From Terriglobia bacterium (lineage in GTDB: Bacteria > Acidobacteriota > UBA6911): a stretch of 64,000 nt of DNA. Both the position numbers and the translations under genes were made by a program. The stretch covers positions 1 through 64,000 of the forward strand of contig JAIQGI010000024.1 in assembly GCA_020072565.1 (NCBI GenBank). Reading direction: 5' to 3'. This document shows, one piece after another, positions 32,601 through 40,643 of the stretch. Under the pieces are notes generated by a model that had not been told where the DNA came from, ran no database searches, and was given only the letters and a program-made list of their open reading frames with translations. The stretch's first letter is position 1; the number at the start of each line of letters is the position of its first letter.

Positions 32601-33037
32601 GGAAGCTTCTGCTGAAAGCTGCTCCCGTTGAGGCTGACCTCAACCGCAGGGGGCGAACCACGATGGGTGTCGACCAGAGCCACACGAAGACTGCAGTCGC
32701 TGCCGGCAGGCGCCGTGCGCAGTGCGAACACAATGGTAAACGCGTGCCGGCGAGCGCCGGCCCAGGAATCGTCAGGCCCGGGGTGCACATAGGGCCAATC
32801 CTGCTTCGCATCGGACCGGCCGACGATATAAAAACCGTCGTCGCGGAACTTTGCATAGCCGCCGGACGCGAGGGCGAACTCGCTGTATGTGAGGTCCTGC
32901 TTGCCGATCTCCCATAGGAGTTTCCTCGCGGACTGGCGCGGGGCGGGCTTCAGCGCAACGGCAAGAATGAGGATCAGGATCAGGGATAGTCCGGAATGGA
33001 CCACCAGATTGCGGCGAATGCGAGAGTTCTCATTCAC
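29639..33037 (-). CDS. GH38-like alpha-mannosidase family hydrolase
   Basis: About 1132 residues, starting at GTG 33037 (AAGGAGG nine bases upstream) and followed by a membrane anchor or signal peptide (GLSLILILILAVALKPAP). An N-terminal beta-rich region of ~260 residues precedes the catalytic domain. There P-H-S-H-T-D-I-G-Y-T carries the zinc ligands and M-I-S-D-V-P-G-Y-T-W carries the probable nucleophile Asp. A large C-terminal beta-sandwich region follows. GH38 enzymes cleave alpha-mannosides by retention with zinc. This one belongs to the bacterial extracytoplasmic type. It starts four bases after the URO-D stop, so the two are translationally linked. A sugar-porter fragment follows. Substrate specificity is not decided by sequence alone. 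Confidence 0.75.
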   Translation of the reverse strand: MNENSRIRRNLVVHSGLSLILILILAVALKPAPRQSARKLLWEIGKQDLTYSEFALASGGYAKFRDDGFYIVGRSDAKQDWPYVHPGPDDSWAGARRHAFTIVFALRTAPAGSDCSLRVALVDTHRGSPPAVEVSLNGSSFQQKLPPGAGDASISGRPERGSPHRFSLDFPATLLKAGQNEIRISTISGSWMLYDWIGFEVPDGTELAPPDSTIFADVTAYSALQQRDGRLEQELRCTVRHFGDPVPARILANQTALAQATLKEGVNNLGTSIPAVAHDTRLVLNLEVGGQSFATREVELKPVRHTTIYILPHSHTDIGYTEIQTEIEDKQVSNLLKGIAYARRTATNPPGARFVWNVEVLWAADLYLRRLSDAQRKEFMEALKQGQIALNGMYLNELTGLCRPEELIRLFRYGTRLAEQAGVLVDSAMISDVPGYTWGLVPAMEQAGIRYFSTAPNYFDRIGDILVQWENKPFWWVGPDGRSQVLAWIPYKGYAMSHAIPTLTPDFVQMYQDQLDRTAYPYDIAYMRWSGHGDNAEPDPAICDFVKDWNAEYAWPHFVISSTSEAFRAFEKKYGPQLPRVAGDWTPYWEDGAASSAQETAMNRASSDRITQAEALWALLNPASYPAAAFEEAWRQVLLYSEHTWGAWCSVSEPFRRETREQWAIKQGYAFTADNQTRDLLSRALSLPSGAAVPDAIDIFNTCSWTRAELVVLPKFLTEGRDRATDDSGKPVPTQRLRSGELAMWARDVPPLAAKRYHLASGAPYAEGKVSAQGTTLDNGLLKVRLDDRTGGIVELRLTSIDANLADNADGQTLNEYLYFVGDNAADVKRNGSVRIRVRETGPLVASLLVQSDAPGCSTLVREVRLTAGQDFVEIINTLDKQRIAAADYRSKEGKESLNFGFPFAVPGGQVHLEVPFGVIRPDADQIPSACKNWFTVGRWADVANESYGVTWVTLDAPLVQVGGLTANLLNSQSNPDVWRKKVGATQKLYSWAMNNHWGTNYRAYQEGPHVFRFLLRPHHDYNPVEDSRLAIAASQPLLPSAARGPATAAPRMKIDSPDVLVTGLKPSDDGKAIVVRLWGGSGREAKATLTWSEPAPRNVWVSDTSEKPITKLAGPVTVPSWGIVTLRAELR

Positions 33038-33041
33038 GGCT

Positions 33042-34271
33042 TCATGCCTCCTTGACCGTATCGAACATCGCAACGATGTTCTCGGGCGGTACATGGGCGA
33101 GGATGTTGTGTACCTGTTGGAAAACGTAACCACCGCCGGGACGCCAGATGTCCATCAAGCGGCGCACGTGGTCGCGGACTTGCGCGGGAGTTCCGCGCAA
33201 GAGGACATTCTGGGTATCGCAGCCTCCCCCCCAGAATGTAAGCCGGTTGCCGAATTCTCTTTTCAGTTCTGCCGGATCCATGCCCCGGCAGCTGATCTGG
33301 ACAGGATTGATGGCGTCCAGCCCGGCTTCGATCAAACCCGGGAGCAGCTGGCGCACACCGCCGCAACAGTGCAGCTTGACCTTGATGTGCGGTGCAATTT
33401 CCTTTGCGCGCCGCCACAGGATGCACTCGCGTGGTTGAAAGAACTCCCAGTACATTTTCGGCGATATCTGCGGACCACTCTGCATGCCAAGATCGTCGCC
33501 GAAAACGATGATATCGACAGACGTGCCGACAGCGCCGAGGAAGCGCTCCAGATTTTGCAGGTGGATCTCGACCAGTCTGTCCAGAAACTCGTGCGCACGG
33601 CCGGGATTGCCGGCCAGCATCAGGAAGAAGTTGTCGTTACCATAGAAGAACTGGCCGATCTCCAGGAGATTGCCGCCGAACAGGCCGAGAATCGCGCGCT
33701 CGGTCTGCGAGCGCAGCCGTTTTGCGCCTTGGGCAAGGCGCCGGATTCCCTCCGGCCCCGCTGCAATCGGACCGGGAGGCGCAGCGATCGCGGTCCACAT
33801 CGATTCATGGAACGCGTCATCGAGCCTGCTTAGATCGCCGCCTTCGGCCAGGGGATAGTGCGCCTGCTCGAAATAGAGCACGCCCTCGGGCATGCGCGCA
33901 ATCGTGCGCCGGCTGCGGGATTTAATGGCCCAGCCGCCATTCTCTTTCTCCGGCTTGGCCCAGACCGGCATTTGACAAGGCGTGCCGTCGGGGAGCTCCC
34001 AGTCTGTCCACCATTCGTCCTCGAGGGCAAACGCCCGGCCCAGCTCGATGGTGTCGACCTGGAAACAGCGAAGGACGTCCTCATCGACGATCGCCAGTTG
34101 CTGAACCGGGTCGTAAACGCGGATCGGCAGTTTCGCGAGCCCCAGATATTCGCGCAGCCGCGCATACGCGATGGCGGAAATACCCGAGGACCTGTGGCCG
34201 GAAAAATCGATGGGCACACGATCCGGTTCCTGGTGTCGCAGAGCCGTCAATACACGCTCACGTGAATCCAT
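33042..34271 (-). CDS. Uroporphyrinogen decarboxylase (URO-D) family protein
   Basis: 409 residues starting at M-D-S-R-E-R-V-L-T-A-L-R-H-Q-E-P-D-R-V-P-I-D, the standard opening of the URO-D/MtaA-like superfamily. The barrel then shows F-G-D-D-L-G-M-Q-S-G-P, H-C-C-G-G-V and N-P-V-Q, then a C-terminal G-G-Y-V-F-Q-Q-V-H-N-I, the pattern of the non-haem subgroup that often sits beside sugar or aromatic catabolism genes. H-C-C-G-G could bind zinc as in corrinoid-dependent methyltransferases, so demethylation of a methylated substrate is possible. It is clearly not hemE in context. It is coupled to the GH38-like gene four bases downstream. The start at 34271 is chosen over 34358 because the family begins there. 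Confidence 0.75.
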   Translation of the reverse strand: MDSRERVLTALRHQEPDRVPIDFSGHRSSGISAIAYARLREYLGLAKLPIRVYDPVQQLAIVDEDVLRCFQVDTIELGRAFALEDEWWTDWELPDGTPCQMPVWAKPEKENGGWAIKSRSRRTIARMPEGVLYFEQAHYPLAEGGDLSRLDDAFHESMWTAIAAPPGPIAAGPEGIRRLAQGAKRLRSQTERAILGLFGGNLLEIGQFFYGNDNFFLMLAGNPGRAHEFLDRLVEIHLQNLERFLGAVGTSVDIIVFGDDLGMQSGPQISPKMYWEFFQPRECILWRRAKEIAPHIKVKLHCCGGVRQLLPGLIEAGLDAINPVQISCRGMDPAELKREFGNRLTFWGGGCDTQNVLLRGTPAQVRDHVRRLMDIWRPGGGYVFQQVHNILAHVPPENIVAMFDTVKEA

Positions 34272-34498
34272 GCGCTGCTGCCCGCGATAGAATGGACCGT
34301 CTCCAAGGAGCTGATTGCAGCCCGAGAGTACCACCGACAGGCGATCGAATGGAACCACGACAGTGGACGCGAATAAACGCCGTGAACGTGGTTATCGAAC
34401 CTCGGACGATTTGTCGGGCCCGCAGCTCTGGACGGGTTGATCTCAAAGCCGGCGCCCGTGCAGCCATCCCTGTCGCATGTGTTCGAGGATGTTGGATC

Positions 34499-35266
34499 CT
34501 ATCGCCGGCTGCCCGCTGCCGGCCTCTTCGCCGGGGAGCTTCTTCGGAAGCGCGCCTTCTGGGCTGCAGACATCTTCTCGGTGGCGTACTGGAAAATCAG
34601 CCGCGGAGCCGTGTCTTTCCACTCCGTGAGGAAAGCCTCGACCGGCGCGGGGTTGCGCTTCCATGCTTCACGCAGGAACCATCCCACGCCCTGGTGAACG
34701 ACCCGCTCCTTGTCCTCCATGAGCGGCCGAACGAACTTCAGCAACGCCTCGGTTTTCGCTCCGTTCTCAAGCAACACCAGCATGGCGACCGGGACGGCCC
34801 GGCGCTTCCATTTGGTCTCGGAGTTGCGCCAGGCCGACATGTCGGCGAGATTTGCCACGCGGCTCTTCAGGCAGGGGCCGAGAAGATCGCCGCAGATCAC
34901 GTCGCTGTGAGCCCAGTTGCGCACCCCACACTCGAGCCAACCGCCGATCCGCTGAAACGTCTCTGGGGTGAACTGATCCCGCATCGGCAGGACTGTTGTT
35001 ATGGCGAAAGACGCTTCTTCGTATTTTCCGCTTTTAAAGAGGATGTCCCCCAGGTCGAGGAAATCCGACAATCCCAGCCGGTCACGGTACTGCTCGTAAA
35101 AGCGAAGACGGTTGGCTTCCCAGACCTCTTTGGTAATCCCGTACGGGTCGTAGCCCTCCGTGAAGAATTTGGCGTAACGCGCTGCCTGCGCGGCATTGGC
35201 GTTTGCCGCGCAGAACGCCCGGATGTCAGCGGCGGCAGTTGCCAGAATTTTGGTTTTTGGTGTCAC
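34499..35266 (-). CDS. AlkD-like DNA alkylation repair protein
   Basis: 255 residues from GTG 35266 (AGAGGAGACACGC upstream). The HEAT-like helical repeats of the DNA alkylation repair family are visible: R-Y-A-K-F-F-T-E-G-Y-D-P-Y-G-I, then W-L-E-C-G-V-R-N-W-A-H-S-D-V-I-C-G, K-W-K-R-R-A-V-P-V-A-M-L-V-L and V-V-H-Q-G-V-G-W-F-L-R-E-A-W. Characterised members excise N3- and N7-alkylated purines. W-A-H-S-D and the Trp/Arg pair fit the base-handling surface, but specificity needs testing. The long open frame further upstream to 35434 is not needed. It is transcribed away from the C69 gene. The last ~15 residues are basic and Ala/Pro-rich. Confidence 0.75.
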   Translation of the reverse strand: MTPKTKILATAAADIRAFCAANANAAQAARYAKFFTEGYDPYGITKEVWEANRLRFYEQYRDRLGLSDFLDLGDILFKSGKYEEASFAITTVLPMRDQFTPETFQRIGGWLECGVRNWAHSDVICGDLLGPCLKSRVANLADMSAWRNSETKWKRRAVPVAMLVLLENGAKTEALLKFVRPLMEDKERVVHQGVGWFLREAWKRNPAPVEAFLTEWKDTAPRLIFQYATEKMSAAQKARFRRSSPAKRPAAGSRR

Positions 35267-35650
35267 GCGTGTCTCCTCTGTCTTGCGGTGCAGGATGATT
35301 ATACTGCGAATCGTCTCAGCCGGCTCCAGTTGCGATCGATCGAGAAAGGGCTGCCGCCTTTTCTCACAGGTCGCCTGGGACCGCGGCGCTCCAGCGTGGC
35401 GAAGCCGATCCACAATCCAGAACCCGCAACCCAAAATCCAGAATCAAGAGGTTGTGCGGCGCTGCGATTTCTTCTGCACACCTTTTTCCTTGAATCCTGA
35501 ACCCAATTAATCTAGCTTGCTAATCGCGAGCGGCCGAGTGGTCAGCACGCGCGCTCGATTGGCGATCGTGCATCATCAAACCTACATATCAGCATCCCTC
35601 AAGCCTGGACCGTGGATGGAACGATCCGGCATTCGAAATGGAGTTGCTCC
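35267..35650. other. Divergent intergenic region with no recognised gene
   Basis: 384 bp between the AlkD-like gene (minus) and the C69 peptidase (plus), so both promoters should be here. AACCCGCAACCCAAAATCC near 35420 is low-complexity. I cannot point to a confident -35/-10 pair or to coding sequence. Confidence 0.4.
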
Positions 35651-37282
35651 ATGAAAAGCCTGAAAGCCAAGGATTTGCGAACCCTGGCGTTTTTGACGAT
35701 TATCATCGTCACTACCGGCCTGTTCTCGATAGGGTGGGCGCAGGACAGTGAAGGTCCGGATTCCTGTACCAGCATCATGGTAGGCCGTCTGGCGACTACC
35801 GACGGCTCGGTCATCACCTGCCACACCTGTGACGGGAATTACCGGAACTGGTTGAACATCGTGCCTCACCGGACGCATCCGAAGGGTGCGACCAACAAAA
35901 TCTACTGGGGCACCTTGCACACTGAAACCGTCGATGACATGAGAGGCAAGCTTCTGAAAGGTGAGATCCCCGAAGTCGATGAGACCTTTGCTTTCATGAA
36001 TGTCGCATATCCGTGCTTGAATGAAAAGCAGCTGGCAATCGGGGAGACAACCATCGGAGGCAGGCGGGAGCTCGAGAATGATGACGGCCTGTTCCTCATC
36101 GAGGAGTTGGAGCGTATCGCCCTCGAGAGGTGCTCGACGGCCAGAGACGCGCTCCGCCTGATCGGCGAGTTGGTGAAAAAGTACGGTTACGGCGACAGCG
36201 GCGAGTGCATTACCATCGCCGACAAAAAGGAAGTCTGGCAGCTCGAAATCATGGGCGGCGGGCCCGGCGAACCCGGTTCCGTTTGGGCGGCGGCCCGCAT
36301 CCCCGATGATCACGTCGGCGTTTCCGCAAACATACCCAGGATCAGCGAGATCAACCTCAAGGATCCCGACAACTACATGGCATCCGACAACGTTTTCTCG
36401 CTGGCCGAGAAGATGGGGTGGTGGAAAAAAGATGAGCCTTTCAAGTTCTGGAAGGCTTACAGCGGCAGAAGGCCCTTCTCGGATCGCGAGTTCTACATCC
36501 TGAGTACGCTGGCGCCGTCTCTCAACCTCAAGAGGGATGCCGAGGAGCTTCCCTTCAGCGTGAAGCCGGCCAAGCAGATGTCGGTAAGAGACGTCATGAA
36601 ATATTATCGGGAAACCTACGAAGGGACCGATATGGACGCGACCAGGAATCTTATGGTCCCCAGGCGCGCGGGCCGGGGCGCCGCCGCCGGAACCGACGGT
36701 TCGGAGATGGTGAAGAGCCCGGTGGCCAGCGCCTGGATGGGCGGCGACCTGATCAATCTGCTGAACACACTCAAGCCCGGCACGGTCCAGGCCCCGCGAA
36801 CCATCGCCATAGCCGGATGCGCCTACTCGCAGATCATCCAGGTGCGCGGCTGGCTGCCTGATGAGATCGGTGCGATCGCGTGGTTCTCCTTCGACAATCC
36901 GGCGCAGAGCCCCAGGATCCCGATTTTCTCGGGCGTGCTGTCGCTGCCGAAGAGTTTCGAGGTCGATTCCCAGAAGAAGTATCGCGAGGATTCGGCGAGC
37001 TGGGCTTTCCGGAAAGCGAACCGGCTCGCCACCATAAAGTGGGGCACGACCCGGAGGATCATGGAAGGCGCGGTAGCCGACTTCGAAACCAGGGCATTCG
37101 ATGAGCTCCCGGCAATCGAAAAGATCGCGCAGGACATGCTCAAGAGCGATCCGTCCGAACAGGGACGCAAGAAGTGCCAGGATTTCGTCACTCGTTACAG
37201 CAACGATTTCGCGCGCGCCGCGATCGACAAGTGGAACGAGCTTGCAGACACTTTCTGGGGCATGTTTGCCAGGGGCTTTTGA
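35651..37282 (+). CDS. Peptidase family C69 dipeptidase, exported
   Basis: 543 residues from ATG 35651 (GGAGTTGCTCC upstream). A signal peptide reaches about residue 30 (F-L-T-I-I-I-V-T-T-G-L-F-S-I-G-W-A-Q). Cys39 in P-D-S-C-T-S-I-M-V-G is the N-terminal nucleophile of the C69 (PepD-like, Ntn-hydrolase) family. The following T-T-D-G-S-V-I-T-C-H-T-C-D-G and later G-G-P-G-E-P-G-S-V-W-A-A support this. C69 enzymes cut dipeptides and similar short amides. Here it would act in the periplasm or outside. It lies 70 bp before pgsB in the same direction with a strong hairpin between, so it may be part of, or a neighbour to, the acidic polymer cluster. Confidence 0.8.
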   Translation: MKSLKAKDLRTLAFLTIIIVTTGLFSIGWAQDSEGPDSCTSIMVGRLATTDGSVITCHTCDGNYRNWLNIVPHRTHPKGATNKIYWGTLHTETVDDMRGKLLKGEIPEVDETFAFMNVAYPCLNEKQLAIGETTIGGRRELENDDGLFLIEELERIALERCSTARDALRLIGELVKKYGYGDSGECITIADKKEVWQLEIMGGGPGEPGSVWAAARIPDDHVGVSANIPRISEINLKDPDNYMASDNVFSLAEKMGWWKKDEPFKFWKAYSGRRPFSDREFYILSTLAPSLNLKRDAEELPFSVKPAKQMSVRDVMKYYRETYEGTDMDATRNLMVPRRAGRGAAAGTDGSEMVKSPVASAWMGGDLINLLNTLKPGTVQAPRTIAIAGCAYSQIIQVRGWLPDEIGAIAWFSFDNPAQSPRIPIFSGVLSLPKSFEVDSQKKYREDSASWAFRKANRLATIKWGTTRRIMEGAVADFETRAFDELPAIEKIAQDMLKSDPSEQGRKKCQDFVTRYSNDFARAAIDKWNELADTFWGMFARGF

Positions 37283-37289
37283 TAATTTG

Positions 37290-37321
37290 GACGATTGACG
37301 ATTATTCAATCGTCAATCGTC
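37290..37321. terminator. 14-bp perfect hairpin between the C69 gene and pgsB
   Basis: GACGATTGACGATT (37290-37303), loop ATTC, then the exact complement (37308-37321). It sits seven bases after the C69 stop and 31 bp before pgsB. Each arm is itself a near-repeat (GACGATT twice). There is no T-run, so it may be a partial terminator or attenuator that lowers transcription into pgsB. Confidence 0.5.
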
Positions 37322-37352
37322 AATTGTAAATTCCTCCCTGCCGCCGGCTGCG

Positions 37353-38540
37353 ATGCGCACTCTGCTGCCATGCCTGGTTCTTTTCTTGTGTTACCTCCTC
37401 TGGGAGCGCATCGCTCTCAGCCGCTCCCAGCGGCGCATTCCCCTGCGCATCGCCGTGACGGGAACGCGCGGAAAGTCGAGCGTGGCTCGCCTTCTGGCCT
37501 CCATCCTCAGGGAGGACGGGCGCAGTGTCGTAGCCAAGACAACCGGGTCGCAGGCCGTGATCCTGCTGCCCGACGGCGGCCAGATCGAACTGGACCGGAG
37601 CGCGACCCCATCGATTCTCGAGCAGAAGCAACTGGTTCACAAGGCTGCGCGGCTGAAGGCTGACATCCTGGTGGCCGAGGTGATGAGCATCCATCCCGAG
37701 AATCACTTCGTCGAAGCCCATAAGATCCTCAGGCCGAATCTGGTGGCAATCACCAACGTGCGCCGCGACCACACCGAGACCATGGGCGAGACGGAAGAGC
37801 AGATCGCCTCCGTTCTCAGCCTCGACATCTGCGCCCGGGCGACGGTGTTCCTGCCGGCAAGAGAGGAGTACGCATCGTTCCGCGCAGAGGCGCGGCGCTG
37901 CAACGCGATCCTGATTCCGGTTCCAATCGGTTCGTCTGCACCGCTTTTGCGGAGCGCGCCTGACTTGGGCCGGCTCCAGTTCGCGGAGAATCTCGATCTG
38001 GTTTGCGCCGTCGCCGCCCACCTTGGCGTCAAGCAGCAGGACATCATCGAAGGCATACGAAAGGCGCAGCATGACATAGGCAGACTGGGAGTATGGCTCT
38101 ACCGTCCGACCGATCCCGAGCGTACCATTTATCTGGTCAACGCCTTTGCCGCCAACGATCCGGAATCAACGCTCCAGGTCCTCGACAAGGTCACGGACAT
38201 GCTCCCGGCTGCGTCCGGAAACATCATCGGCATCCTCAACCTGCGTGCCGACCGGCTGCCGAGGACCCTGCAATGGATTTCCGTCCTGAAAGGCGGCGGT
38301 TCGCGCAGGTTCCTTCGGTTGTTCATGGTCGGGGAGCACTCCGGCGCAATTCGGCGGCGTTTGCCGGAAGCGCGGGTGCTGAAGGCAGGGCCTCCGGAAA
38401 AGATGATGAGAGCTGTGTGCGCGGAAGCCACTGAACCCGCGATCATTTTCGGCTTCGGCAACATGAAGGGTTCCGGCAGACTCCTCGTTGAACATTGGTC
38501 CAGCATAGGCCGGCCTTACGAATCCGGGAGCTGGAGTTAG
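37353..38540 (+). CDS. pgsB: PgsB/CapB-type poly-gamma-glutamate synthase ligase subunit
   Basis: 395 residues. An N-terminal membrane helix (L-L-P-C-L-V-L-F-L-C-Y-L-L-W) is followed by the Mur-ligase P-loop V-T-G-T-R-G-K-S-S-V (Lys41). Further Mur-type features are E-V-M-S-I-H-P-E, T-N-V-R-R-D-H-T-E-T-M-G (catalytic His/Asp region) and N-A-F-A-A-N-D-P-E-S-T. It is predicted to phosphorylate a terminal carboxylate with ATP and form an amide bond on the cytosolic face of the membrane, as PgsB/CapB does with glutamate. Residue choice (D/L-Glu or another acid) cannot be read from sequence. pgsC follows after an R2 repeat in the 232-bp gap, so the operon has been stretched by the insertion. Confidence 0.85.
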   Translation: MRTLLPCLVLFLCYLLWERIALSRSQRRIPLRIAVTGTRGKSSVARLLASILREDGRSVVAKTTGSQAVILLPDGGQIELDRSATPSILEQKQLVHKAARLKADILVAEVMSIHPENHFVEAHKILRPNLVAITNVRRDHTETMGETEEQIASVLSLDICARATVFLPAREEYASFRAEARRCNAILIPVPIGSSAPLLRSAPDLGRLQFAENLDLVCAVAAHLGVKQQDIIEGIRKAQHDIGRLGVWLYRPTDPERTIYLVNAFAANDPESTLQVLDKVTDMLPAASGNIIGILNLRADRLPRTLQWISVLKGGGSRRFLRLFMVGEHSGAIRRRLPEARVLKAGPPEKMMRAVCAEATEPAIIFGFGNMKGSGRLLVEHWSSIGRPYESGSWS

Positions 38541-38595
38541 GAAGGATATCAACGCAGAGGACGCGGAGCATGCGGAGAAAGCAACTCATCTCCTC

Positions 38596-38717
38596 AACCC
38601 GGATTATTCATGAATGCGCGGCCAAAATGCAGTTTTGGACGCGGAAAAACACCGACCGACGCCGACCGTTCGGTCTTGGTCGGCGTGCGCTTCTGCTTCA
38701 TGAAGAATTCAGGTTAA
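38596..38717. repeat. R2 repeat, copy A
   Basis: It runs from AACCCGGATTATTCATGAA to TCATGAAGAATTCAGGTTAA, so the two ends are imperfect inverted repeats. The interior holds CCAAAATGCAGTTTTGGACG, then GCGGAAAAAC and a GCCGACC...GGTCGGCG hairpin. It interrupts the pgsB-pgsC spacing and is non-coding. Copy C at 44856 carries the same end in opposite orientation. Confidence 0.7.
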
Positions 38718-38772
38718 TGGTCCCTCTGCGTGCGCTGCAACGTCTGAGTTGAGATTTTTCCCGGTCAGTCAC

Positions 38773-39213
38773 ATGGAATATGAAACATCCTTTCTGGGCT
38801 TGCTGGTCACCTTGTTGTTCGTCGGAATAACGGGGATCTATCCCGGCGGGGTGATTGTGCCCAGCTATCTCGCACTTTTTGTACATTCTCCGGGACGCAT
38901 CGCAGGCACGCTGATGGTGGCACTTCTGACTCTGCTCTGCTTCAAGCTCGCATCGAATTACCTGATCCTGTTCGGAACCAGGAGATTCGTCTTCATGGTA
39001 CTGACCGCGGGTGCGTGGACGCTTCTGTGGTTGCGGTTTTTCCCCTCGCTCCTTCCCGGCTCCCTCGAGTTCCGGGTGATCGGCTGGGTGGTTCCGGGAT
39101 TGATTGCCAACAACCTTGAGAAGCAAGGAATCTTGATAACAACAGCATCGCTGGTAACGGTCACGGTTGTGGTTTACTTCCTGGGGCAAATACTGCGCCT
39201 GCTTTGGGGGTGA
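38773..39213 (+). CDS. pgsC: PgsC/CapC-type poly-gamma-glutamate synthase membrane subunit
   Basis: 146 residues, ATG at 38773 (M-E-Y-E-T-S-F-L-G-L-L-V). Four to five membrane segments and the P-G-G-V-I-V-P-S-Y-L and G-W-V-V-P-G-L-I-A-N motifs are typical of CapC. It forms the membrane complex with PgsB that elongates and carries the polymer across the inner membrane. An upstream in-frame TTG at 38749 would add eight residues, which is less likely. The length matches the family. pgsW follows after 45 bp. Confidence 0.85.
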   Translation: MEYETSFLGLLVTLLFVGITGIYPGGVIVPSYLALFVHSPGRIAGTLMVALLTLLCFKLASNYLILFGTRRFVFMVLTAGAWTLLWLRFFPSLLPGSLEFRVIGWVVPGLIANNLEKQGILITTASLVTVTVVVYFLGQILRLLWG

Positions 39214-39258
39214 TGCGCACCTGAGTGCGCACCGGAACCTCCACATTCAAGAACAGGC

Positions 39259-40311
39259 ATGATGAACCGCACAGTACGCATTGTCATAGCCGGGATTATC
39301 AGCATGGCAGCCTTCTGGATTGCGCAGATCCTGCCTTCGGGCGCCGTGCCACGCAATGCCGATGCCGTGGTCGGGGCCGGCCAGATCATGAAGCAGGCGA
39401 TCCTGGCCGTCAGGGGCGTTCGCGAGCGCAAGGGTGCCGGTTTCGATCTTCACATCGATCCCAATCGAACCGGCCTGATCGGCCCGGAGTATTCGCCGCT
39501 GACAACCACGGTCGGAGAACTCGAAGCCAAGAGGACCACCACCAACCCGAACGTGGCCGGCTTTATCGTCTACCTGCTGGAACGGGCCGGCGTCAGACCC
39601 GGCGACCGCATAGCCATCGCCAGCTCCGGATCGTTCCCTGCCCTCATGGCAGCGTCGCTGGCGGCCGCGAAAGCAATGGATGTCCATCCTGTCATCATCC
39701 TTTCGCTGGGAGCCTCTTCGTATGGAGCCACCGACCCCGAATTCAATCTTCTCGACATCTACGATATCCTGCGGCGCGCAGGCATCTGCAGCGTGCCGCC
39801 GTCGGCTGCATCGCTCGGCGGGGAGAAGGACGTCGGGTCCGATCTGGACGCGGATGTCAGGGATCGATTGGTGAAACGGATCCAAGCGGCGGGAGTTCCC
39901 CTGCTCGATGAACCGGATCTTGGGAGCAGTGTATCCAGGCGCCTGCGGATCTATCAGAGCGCTGCAGGGGGGAAGATCGCAGCTTTCATCAACAGCGGCG
40001 GGGGTTACGCCAACCTTGGGACGAGCCGCCTGGCGCTGGATGTGCGGCCGGGGCTGAACACGAGCCTGTCGCTGCCGCCGGCATCGGAGCGCGGGGTGCT
40101 TTTTGAAATGTCGGCGCGCGGGGTGCCGGTGATCCACCTGCTCTTCATAAAAGGCCTGGTAGCGGAAGCCGGGCTTCCGTGGGACCCGATCCCGTTGCCG
40201 CAACCGGGCATGATCCATCCTCCCGGCTCCGGCCGTACAGGAAGCTTCTGGCTGGTCGCGGGCGCCTACTTTGCCCTCCTGCTCGTGCTGGCTTTCCATC
40301 CAAGGCCTTAG
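39259..40311 (+). CDS. pgsW: Poly-gamma-glutamate system protein PgsW-like
   Basis: 350 residues with membrane anchors at both ends (about 8-26, I-V-I-A-G-I-I-S-M-A-A-F-W-I-A-Q, and 329-346, F-W-L-V-A-G-A-Y-F-A-L-L-L-V-L). The extracytoplasmic middle has G-D-R-I-A-I-A-S-S-G-S-F-P-A-L and V-I-I-L-S-L-G-A-S-S-Y-G-A-T-D-P-E-F. This matches proteins annotated as the poly-gamma-glutamate system protein found beside pgsB and pgsC in many bacteria that lack CapA. The biochemical role is unknown. A structural or export function beside PgsBC is the usual guess. The ATG-ATG start leaves the first residue uncertain by one. Confidence 0.75.
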   Translation: MMNRTVRIVIAGIISMAAFWIAQILPSGAVPRNADAVVGAGQIMKQAILAVRGVRERKGAGFDLHIDPNRTGLIGPEYSPLTTTVGELEAKRTTTNPNVAGFIVYLLERAGVRPGDRIAIASSGSFPALMAASLAAAKAMDVHPVIILSLGASSYGATDPEFNLLDIYDILRRAGICSVPPSAASLGGEKDVGSDLDADVRDRLVKRIQAAGVPLLDEPDLGSSVSRRLRIYQSAAGGKIAAFINSGGGYANLGTSRLALDVRPGLNTSLSLPPASERGVLFEMSARGVPVIHLLFIKGLVAEAGLPWDPIPLPQPGMIHPPGSGRTGSFWLVAGAYFALLLVLAFHPRP

Positions 40312-40312
40312 C

Positions 40313-40440
40313 GCGGATAGTTCAGGAATGTGCGACCAGAATGCAGTTTTGGACGCGGAAAAACGCTGACCGGCGCCGACCGTTCGCTCTGGGTCGGCGT
40401 GCAGGGGCTTTTGCCGCGCCGCAGGCGCCAGCGCATCGCG
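40313..40440. repeat. R2 repeat, copy B
   Basis: It shares with copy A the GGAATGTGCG-ACCAGAATGCAG, TTTTGGACGCGGAAAAACGC and GCCGACCGTTCG...GGTCGGCG blocks, then TTTTGCCGCGCCGCAGG, which is shared with copy C. The right end is not sharply defined. It occupies the pgsW-DUF6305 gap. The rest of that gap to 40643 holds no gene, and it may contain the promoter of the downstream operon. Confidence 0.65.
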
Positions 40441-40643
40441 CTGGTCCTGCTTGCCCGGAACGGGCTGTCGAGCGCTCCAGAGTGTTCGTCTGGGACGAGA
40501 GATCTCGTGGAATTCGTGGAATCCGGGCAGGCTCCTGCCGCTATAAAACGCTTGATTCAGGCGTCGCAGATCATTACTGTGAAGCCATCATCCAGGTGCT
40601 ATTGAGCCGGTATCAGGCATTTAGAAACGGACGGAGCATATCC

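Noticed and set aside
31307-32917. Long open frame antisense to the GH38-like gene
   Set aside because: Shadow of a GC-rich gene with no recognisable motif; the opposite strand carries the GH38 signature.
33042-34271. hemE (true uroporphyrinogen decarboxylase)
   Set aside because: Length, H-C-C-G motif and the coupled glycosidase do not fit haem synthesis, and no other haem gene is near.
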